In this document: positions 21,009 through 25,503 of the stretch, piece by piece | How positions within the stretch are numbered: the stretch's first letter is position 1 | How the letters are laid out: every line of letters starts with the position of its first letter | Assembly (NCBI GenBank): GCA_964464385.1 | Contig: CAYXFZ010000031.1 | Location: 1-25,503 of the forward strand | Source of the DNA: CAYXFZ01 sp964464385 | GTDB lineage: Bacteria; Planctomycetota; UBA1135 | Reading direction: 5' to 3' | Length of the DNA stretch: 25,503 bases | Made by a program: the position numbers and the translations under genes | The notes under the pieces: model-generated | The model's database searches: none | Told to the model about the DNA's origin: nothing | The model's input: the letters and a program-made list of their open reading frames with translations, nothing else

Positions 21009-22115
21009 GTGCCGGTGCCTTTCTTCGACATTCGCTATTCCCTCTCTGCAGAAGAGAAGACGGGCCTGCTTGCGCGTTGGTCGGATGTTTTGGATCACGG
21101 CGGTTTCATTAACGGCCCCGAAGTTGGCGAACTGGAATCCGCGTTGGCTTCTTTTCTAGATGTGAAGCACGCGATTGCATGTTCGAACGGATCCGATGCT
21201 CTGGTCTTGGCGCTCAAGGTCGCAGGAGTAGAGGTGGGGGACGAAGTCATCTTGCCCTCCTTTACTTTTTTCGCCACCGCCGGTGCCGTGGCACGGATCG
21301 GCGCGGTGCCCGTCTTCGCCGACATAGACCCCGACACCTTCTGCTTGGATCCCGCCACAATGGCCGCAAAAATGTCGCCGCGCACCCGCGCTATTTTGCC
21401 GGTGCACCTCTTTGGTCGCGCCGCCGATATACCGGCCCTGCGCGCCGTCGCCGGCGACCTGCCCTTGATTGAAGATGCGGCGCAGGCCATTGGCACTTCC
21501 ACCGCAGAGGGCATGTGTGGCGGGCTTGGCACCGTGGCCGCCTTCTCTTGTTTTCCAACCAAAAACTTGGGCGCCTGCGGCGACGCCGGTTTCTTGACCA
21601 CGCCCGACCCAGACTTAGCTGCACACATCCGCCGCCTGCGCGAACACGGCGGTGGCCGCCAATACTTTCACGACGAAGTGGGTTTCAATTTCCGCCACGA
21701 CACCTTGCAAGCCGCCGCTTTGTTGGAGCGCTTGCCCCGCTTGCCCGACTGGAACGCCGCGCGTCGCGAGAGCGCCGAACACTATGGACAATTGTTTGCC
21801 GAAGCGGGTCTCGCGAACGGATCTGTCACTCCCCCGGCCGCAGATTCGGGGCATATATACCATCAGTACATCATTCGCGCCGAACGGCGCGACGGCCTGC
21901 GCCAGCATTTGCAACGTCGCGAGGTGGGTTGCGCCGTTTATTACCCCTTGCCCCTGCATCTGCAACCATGTTTTGCAGATCTCGGCGGCCAGGAGGGCGA
22001 CTTGCCCGAGTCCGAGCGGGCCGCGGTGGAAGTTTTAGCGCTTCCGATCCATCCCGGGATTACTCCGGAAGATCGCGTCGAAGTCGTGGCGGCGATCGCC
22101 GGCTTCTTTTCCTAA
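21009..22115 (+). CDS. DegT/DnrJ/EryC1-family sugar aminotransferase
   Basis: These PLP enzymes transfer an amino group to keto-sugar nucleotides for lipopolysaccharide, glycan or antibiotic sugars. The 368-residue form from GTG 21009 starts MPVPFFDIRYS, the usual N-terminus. Family motifs are present: ACSNGSDALVLAL, PSFTFFATAGA, FADIDPDTF, PVHLFGRAADI, the PLP-contacting LIEDAAQAIG (D156) and the Schiff-base lysine K185 in FPTKNLGACGD. The C-terminal QREVGCAVYYP-like segment and LPLHLQPCF are typical. A GTG eight codons upstream (20985) would lie before the -10 element, so it is rejected. No other nucleotide-sugar genes are adjacent, so the product sugar cannot be named. Its stop overlaps the stop of the convergent HPt gene by four bases. 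Confidence 0.94.
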   Translation: MPVPFFDIRYSLSAEEKTGLLARWSDVLDHGGFINGPEVGELESALASFLDVKHAIACSNGSDALVLALKVAGVEVGDEVILPSFTFFATAGAVARIGAVPVFADIDPDTFCLDPATMAAKMSPRTRAILPVHLFGRAADIPALRAVAGDLPLIEDAAQAIGTSTAEGMCGGLGTVAAFSCFPTKNLGACGDAGFLTTPDPDLAAHIRRLREHGGGRQYFHDEVGFNFRHDTLQAAALLERLPRLPDWNAARRESAEHYGQLFAEAGLANGSVTPPAADSGHIYHQYIIRAERRDGLRQHLQRREVGCAVYYPLPLHLQPCFADLGGQEGDLPESERAAVEVLALPIHPGITPEDRVEVVAAIAGFFS

Positions 22116-22489
22116 GCCGCTTCGGAACGCGCCGGAATCAGTCCTTCGTTTTCGAGGAAACCGCGCAGGCGTTCTACTTCAATCGCAACTGTCAAGAGAT
22201 TGCAGCCGGCGCCTTGCAAACGACCTTGACGGGCGCGGTTCTCCAGCGCCGCCGCGGCGCGCGTCAAATGCCGCGCACCCAAGCTAGCGCCAGAGCCGCG
22301 CAAACCATGGGCTAGCTCTTCGGTCTCTTGTTCGTGCCCCGCGTGGATGGCCTGATGCAAGGCATCCAAACGCACCGGCATCTCCTCTAAAAAATCAGAG
22401 TAGAGGCAGGAAAACTCGGCGTGTTCCGGAAAGAGAGAACGCAACTCTTGGATGCGCTCTCGGTCAACAGGGGTGAGGTCTTTTGCCAC
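22112..22489 (-). CDS. HPt (histidine phosphotransfer) domain protein
   Basis: This 125-residue protein is almost entirely one HPt four-helix domain. The phosphorylatable histidine is H61 in ELAHGLRGSGASLGA, matching the AHxLKGxxxxLGA consensus of HPt domains. HPt proteins relay phosphate between receiver domains in multistep phosphorelays. No sensor kinase or response regulator gene is near, so it is an orphan relay protein. The GTG start at 22489 has only a GA-rich stretch (GAAGGGG) too close upstream; an AT-rich TATTTAAT about 30 nt upstream could be the -10 element. It is convergent with the aminotransferase gene, sharing CTAA at the stops. Confidence 0.88.
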   Translation of the reverse strand: MAKDLTPVDRERIQELRSLFPEHAEFSCLYSDFLEEMPVRLDALHQAIHAGHEQETEELAHGLRGSGASLGARHLTRAAAALENRARQGRLQGAGCNLLTVAIEVERLRGFLENEGLIPARSEAA

Positions 22490-22528
22490 ACCCCTTCAGC
22501 GGCCATTTCTGCCCTCGGATTAAATAAA

Positions 22529-22567
22529 AATTTTGAAAAACTAAGCCCTTTTTCAGAAAGGACTTAG
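22529..22567 (-). terminator. rho-independent terminator of the symporter operon
   Basis: The hairpin 22541-22567 pairs CTAAG with CTTAG and CCCTTT-side CCTTT with AAAGG around TTCAG, with one C-A mismatch. On the minus strand it is followed by TTTTTCAAAATTTTT. The hairpin includes the stop codon of the small membrane protein gene. Confidence 0.8.
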
Positions 22568-22761
22568 GAAGGAAAATTTCGCTTACTTCCGAGCAGTTTC
22601 CGCCAGCACCAGGCGTTCAGGAGGAAAAGGAGCAGCCAGGTCGCCGTAATAAACCAGGCGCCGAAAGGATTCAACTCCGCAACGGGGTCCACAGGAGTGT
22701 CCGAGTCACGCCCCGGAGGGATGACGACCACCAAGGGAAGGTGGGGGGGCGGTGCGCTCAC
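22564..22761 (-). CDS. small single-span membrane protein next to the symporter
   Basis: This 65-residue protein has a Pro-rich N-terminus (about residues 1-30), one hydrophobic helix (about 35-52, FGAWFITATWLLLFLLNAW) and a basic end (WRKLLGSKRN). It starts with GTG three bases after the symporter stop and ends inside the operon terminator, so it lies in the same transcript. Sodium symporters of several families have such tiny accessory proteins, and this could be one; I do not recognise the family. The tight position between symporter and terminator, and the positive-inside charge pattern, support a real gene. The lack of a clear ribosome site leaves some doubt. Confidence 0.6.
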   Translation of the reverse strand: MSAPPPHLPLVVVIPPGRDSDTPVDPVAELNPFGAWFITATWLLLFLLNAWCWRKLLGSKRNFPS

Positions 22762-22764
22762 CCG

Positions 22765-24261
22765 CTACTTGTACGCTTTAAACTCCCCTCTTTTCAACTT
22801 GTCGAGGTAAGAAACCAAATCTCGGCGGACACCACTGGACAAAAAGTACAGGCCAAGGATGTTGGGGAAGGCCATGCCGAGGATCATGAGATCGCCAAAA
22901 TCCAGAATATTGGTTGAAGTCACGATCGAACCCAGGAAGACCATGGCCAGAAACAAGAAGCGATACAGCATGGAAGAGCCGTCGCCAAACAACCAAGCCC
23001 AGCAGCGCTCGCCGTAATAAGACCAGGAAATCATGGTGCTAAAGGCGAAAAGCACCACGGCCACCGACAAGATGTAGGGGAACCAACTGACTTCTGAACC
23101 AAAGACCGTGGAAGTGAGACCGGCGCCGTTATTGGCCTCGGCGAACGGAGCGGCAATGGCGCCAGCAGTGCCGCCTTCGTAGTGGCCGGTGATCACGATG
23201 ACCAAGCCAGTCATCGTGCAAACCAAAATGGTGTCAATGAAGGGTTCCAACAGGGCTACGATGCCCTCGCGAACTGGAAACTCAGTGCGCGCGGCCGAGT
23301 GCGCGATGGCAGCGGAGCCCACGCCCGCCTCGTTGGAGAAGGCGGCCCGCTTGAATCCAGTGACCAGCACACCGATGAAACCACCCCAGGCCGCGCCTGG
23401 ATGAAGCGCGCTATCCACGATGGTTGCGAAGGCGGCTGGAATGGCGGAAAAGTGTTTGAACAAAATGAACAAACATGCAGCGATGTATACACCACACATG
23501 AGAGGCACGATTTTTTCAGCCGTTTGGGCAATGCGTTTGATGCCACCAATGATCACGATACCTACCAGAACCGTCATGATGAGGCCGTAAACCCAGCGGT
23601 GGTCAGCGAGAAAAGGAACCGTTTCTTGCAGGGCGTTCAGGGACTGATTGACTTGGAAAGAGTTGCCGCCCCCGAAGGAGCCGCCAATACACAGCACAGC
23701 AAAACTGATGGCTAAAAATTTTCCCAGCCAGCCCAGAGCGACCCCTTTTTCCGCCAGCCCTTTGGAAAGGTAAAACATTGCCCCACCCATGACGCGGCCA
23801 TCCGGGCGGGTCTCGCGATACTTTTGGCCCAGCGTGCATTCGGTGAACTTGGAGGACATGCCCAGGAAGCCGGCGATGATCATCCAAAAGATGGCGCCAG
23901 GGCCGCCCAAGCTGACAGCGATGGCAACCCCGGCGATGTTGCCGAGACCCACGGTGGCCGAGAGTGCAGAGGCCAAGGCCTGAAAGTGGCTGACTTCTCC
24001 TTCGTCATCGGGATTGTCAAATTTGCCGCGCGTGACATCAATGGCGTGGCGAAAGCCGCGAATGTTGATGAATCCCATGCGAACCGTGAAATACAGGGCT
24101 CCGACGACCAGCCAAGCGACTACGAGAGGAATGGTGGTGCCGTTTTCGAAGGTCCATATTGGAAAGAAAAACATGCTGGCAAAAAAATCGACAGCCTTGC
24201 CAAAGACGGCGTCAACTGAGCTTTCGGCGGATTGGAGGAGAAGCGAGGTGGGCAACATCAT
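22765..24261 (-). CDS. sodium/amino-acid symporter, AGCS family
   Basis: The AGCS (alanine or glycine:cation symporter) family takes up small neutral amino acids with sodium. The protein has about 11 hydrophobic helices. The family motifs are ATVGLGNIAGVAIAVSLGGP near the first third, the FTECTLGQKYRE segment, and GFKRAAFSNEAGVGSA, the family signature. The open frame reaches back to 24327, but the first 22 residues are hydrophilic, would cover the divergent promoter, and have no family counterpart. The ATG ATG at 24261/24258 (498 residues) is therefore preferred. No Shine-Dalgarno site is seen. It heads a two-gene unit with the small membrane protein and is divergent from the gene at 24333. 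Alanine is the most likely substrate, but glycine or serine are possible. Confidence 0.92.
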   Translation of the reverse strand: MMLPTSLLLQSAESSVDAVFGKAVDFFASMFFFPIWTFENGTTIPLVVAWLVVGALYFTVRMGFINIRGFRHAIDVTRGKFDNPDDEGEVSHFQALASALSATVGLGNIAGVAIAVSLGGPGAIFWMIIAGFLGMSSKFTECTLGQKYRETRPDGRVMGGAMFYLSKGLAEKGVALGWLGKFLAISFAVLCIGGSFGGGNSFQVNQSLNALQETVPFLADHRWVYGLIMTVLVGIVIIGGIKRIAQTAEKIVPLMCGVYIAACLFILFKHFSAIPAAFATIVDSALHPGAAWGGFIGVLVTGFKRAAFSNEAGVGSAAIAHSAARTEFPVREGIVALLEPFIDTILVCTMTGLVIVITGHYEGGTAGAIAAPFAEANNGAGLTSTVFGSEVSWFPYILSVAVVLFAFSTMISWSYYGERCWAWLFGDGSSMLYRFLFLAMVFLGSIVTSTNILDFGDLMILGMAFPNILGLYFLSSGVRRDLVSYLDKLKRGEFKAYK

Positions 24262-24284
24262 GATGGGTTTGGGATTGTGGCGTG

Positions 24285-24322
24285 TAACATCGGGTCTAGC
24301 AAACCCGTCTTCTCTGCGGAGG
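24285..24322 (+). promoter_or_regulatory. promoter and ribosome site of the gene at 24333
   Basis: TAACAT at 24285-24290 is a possible -10 element, giving a leader of about 36 nt. GGAGG at 24318-24322, ten bases before the ATG, is the best Shine-Dalgarno site in the window and shows that this genome uses both leadered and apparently leaderless starts. Confidence 0.45.
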
Positions 24323-24332
24323 TACAAAAACC

Positions 24333-24779
24333 ATGGAAATTGATTTCACCAAAGTAGAAAACATCGAAGACTTGCGCTCCATCCCCCCTGGGGAATACTC
24401 CTGCCGCGTGGCTGAGGTCCGCGAAAGCCAATCTCCGGCGGGTCACACCCGTTGGGGCCTGCGGTGGGAGGTCGAATCCGGCGATCTAGCGGGTCGCACG
24501 GCCTGCTGGGACAGCCTGCATTGGTCCGAGCGGGGCATGCCCAGGGCCAAGTTTGTGCTGGGCATTCTGGGCTTTCAGGCCGAGGGGGCTCTTTCGTTGG
24601 ATCCAGCCGATCTAACGGGTCGCCGCGCCCTCGTGCAATGCCAATCCGAGGAGCGGGAGGACCCGGTCACCGGCATCCGTAGGCTGACCAACCGAGTTCC
24701 CTTTGCGGGCTACCAAGAGGTCGAAAACCCGGTTCCGAGCAAGGACTCAGGCAAGAAAAAAATGACCGCGTCCCCGTAG
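24333..24779 (+). CDS. DUF669-like protein of unknown function
   Basis: This 148-residue soluble protein opens with an acidic helix region, then a likely beta-barrel domain: PPGEYSCRVAEVRES, TRWGLRWEVESGDLAGR, ACWDSLHWSERGMPRAKFVLGILGF, and a late TNRVPFAGYQE segment. The pattern resembles DUF669, a family known mostly from phages, where it lies near single-strand annealing or recombination genes, and also present in some bacterial chromosomes. There is no other phage gene here. The C-terminus is a Lys/Ser-rich tail. The start is fixed by GGAGG at 24318. The family call is by eye and moderate; a role in binding DNA would be an inference. Confidence 0.7.
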   Translation: MEIDFTKVENIEDLRSIPPGEYSCRVAEVRESQSPAGHTRWGLRWEVESGDLAGRTACWDSLHWSERGMPRAKFVLGILGFQAEGALSLDPADLTGRRALVQCQSEEREDPVTGIRRLTNRVPFAGYQEVENPVPSKDSGKKKMTASP

Positions 24780-24782
24780 GAT
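24777..24782 (+). promoter_or_regulatory. -10 element (TAGGAT) for a leaderless mRNA
   Basis: TAGGAT overlaps the stop codon of the preceding gene and ends six bases before the ATG at 24789, exactly the spacing at which transcription would begin on the A of the start codon. Confidence 0.45.
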
Positions 24783-24788
24783 GGGCGC

Positions 24789-25295
24789 ATGGTGGCTCCT
24801 CAGGATGCCCTCTTTCACCAAGTGCAGAAGCCCTCGCCCTGGATTTCGCGGGGGCTTCTCTTTAACTTCATCCTGCTGGTCGGGTTGCTGTTTCAATTCC
24901 GTGAGGAGGCCGGTTCCCGGCTGTGGCTTCTTCTCCCTTTGGGGCTCGCCGCGCTTTGGTTGCAGTCCCTCCGCTTGGAAGTGATCCTGCAACGCGAGGG
25001 TTTGTGGGTGCGGATGGCCCCCTTTTCGGGTCGGCTCATTCCGTTGCACCAGATTCGCGGTTGGCGAACGCAGGATTTTCTGCCGCGAAGTGGTTCTCGT
25101 GTGCGCGGTTGGGCTGTGCGAAAGGGTGCTAAGGCCACGATTTACCCGGCCGGTTCCGTGCAAGAAGGCATTGCTATTGGGCTGCCCGATGGCAAGGGAG
25201 TTTGGGTGTCCACCCGCCGCGGCCGCGAATTGGCCAGCGCCCTTTCGCAGGCCATTCCTAAACATTCTGAGGGCGGCAACGCCCCCAATTTTTAA
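24789..25295 (+). CDS. small membrane protein, possibly PH-like domain
   Basis: This 168-residue protein has two hydrophobic helices (about residues 21-36 and 44-60) followed by a beta-rich soluble region with RLEVILQREGLWVRM, then LIPLHQIRGWRT and GVWVSTRRGRELASAL near the end. Two helices followed by such a strand-helix pattern resemble bacterial PH-like membrane proteins (YdbS/DUF304 type), which are uncharacterised membrane-associated proteins. The match is by architecture only. The gene starts ten bases after the preceding stop and has its own -10 element. The partial gene at 25299 begins four bases after this stop, so the two are likely cotranscribed. Confidence 0.7.
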   Translation: MVAPQDALFHQVQKPSPWISRGLLFNFILLVGLLFQFREEAGSRLWLLLPLGLAALWLQSLRLEVILQREGLWVRMAPFSGRLIPLHQIRGWRTQDFLPRSGSRVRGWAVRKGAKATIYPAGSVQEGIAIGLPDGKGVWVSTRRGRELASALSQAIPKHSEGGNAPNF

Positions 25296-25298
25296 GCC

Positions 25299-25503
25299 AT
25301 GGACGACCGCAACCTCATTGCCGTCGCCGAGCAAGCCGCCGCCACCTCGCGAGTTTTGCAGGGGCCAGTGGCCGGATGCACGGTCAAGGGTGATGATGGC
25401 CGGGTGTTTTTGGGTTGCCGCCTCGAGTTTGCCGACGCTTCCTTGGAATTGGATCCCAGTTCCAATGCCTTGGTAGCGGGTCGCGCCCAAGGCATGTCCC
25501 AGG
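25299..25503 (+). CDS. cytidine-deaminase-like protein lacking the CAE motif, 3' end missing
   Basis: The first 68 codons are present; the gene runs off the window. The segment GDDGRVFLGCRLEFADASLELDP (residues 31-53, in two parts) and SSNALVAGRAQGMS align by eye with cytidine deaminase, where the equivalent is G-K-V-F-x-G-C-N-V-E-N-A then C-A-E-R-N-A. The GRVFLGC strand and the late SSNALVAGRAQGM helix are kept, but the zinc ligand and catalytic pair C-A-E are replaced by D52-P53-S54, and the substrate Asn of GCNVEN is Arg. If the alignment is right, this is a catalytically dead deaminase-fold protein or one with a new function. The rest, with the second zinc motif PCxxC, is outside the window. 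The ATG follows the preceding stop by three bases. Confidence 0.6.
   Translation, partial: MDDRNLIAVAEQAAATSRVLQGPVAGCTVKGDDGRVFLGCRLEFADASLELDPSSNALVAGRAQGMSQ

Noticed and set aside
24262..24327. Longer N-terminus of the AGCS symporter
   Set aside because: The extra 22 residues are hydrophilic, would cover the divergent promoter and the start region of the neighbouring gene, and have no counterpart in the family.
24333..24779. Prophage remnant signalled by the DUF669-like gene
   Set aside because: No other phage gene, integrase or attachment repeat lies nearby; a chromosomal member is the simpler reading.

Overview
The window reads as a dense bacterial chromosome segment, moderately GC-rich, from a Gram-negative-type cell: it has a TonB-dependent receptor with its own TonB, a lipoprotein peptidase and many exported proteins. 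Secreted FG-GAP/VCBS and ASPIC/UnbV repeat proteins, a PQQ-type sugar dehydrogenase with an extra C-terminal beta module, and sparse Shine-Dalgarno sites resemble marine Planctomycetota or related environmental lineages. That placement is inferred from gene content only. A run of N at 11947-11956 shows the source is a draft or metagenome assembly.

Layout. 1-860: 3' part of an FMN-binding flavoprotein gene overlapping a four-helix membrane protein with paired histidines, a likely electron-transfer pair. 934-1152: a 72-residue bacterial histone-fold protein. 1183-3023 (minus): CBS-domain protein and ArsB/NhaD-type ion transporter, overlapping by four bases. 3116-6777: eukaryote-type NADP isocitrate dehydrogenase followed by a membrane-anchored FG-GAP/ASPIC protein. 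6846-12703: FabH, RmuC, an M3 metallopeptidase lipoprotein and a sugar dehydrogenase broken by the assembly gap. 12728-13962: a membrane protein plus LemA. 13963-14292 has no convincing protein gene but holds a promoter-like site, three hairpins and a rho-independent terminator: a candidate small RNA.

14293-15639 (minus) is a secreted clan GH-A-like protein, divergent from an unknown soluble protein (15711-16421). 16521-18215 encodes a secreted FG-GAP protein placed exactly between two near-perfect 54-bp inverted repeats (16404-16457 and 18234-18287). Next come a TonB-dependent receptor and a short TonB (18327-20962), a DegT-family sugar aminotransferase (21009-22115), an orphan HPt protein (minus), an AGCS sodium/amino-acid symporter with a tiny membrane protein (minus), a DUF669-like protein, a small membrane protein, and the start of a cytidine-deaminase-like protein that appears to lack the catalytic Cys-Ala-Glu motif.

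A recurring regulatory theme is a TAnnnT -10 element ending only 5-9 nt before the start codon (9104, 12728, 15639 minus, 15711, 16521, 21009, 24789). This suggests leaderless or near-leaderless transcripts and helps choose several start codons. No tRNA, rRNA, CRISPR array, transposase or integrase was seen.
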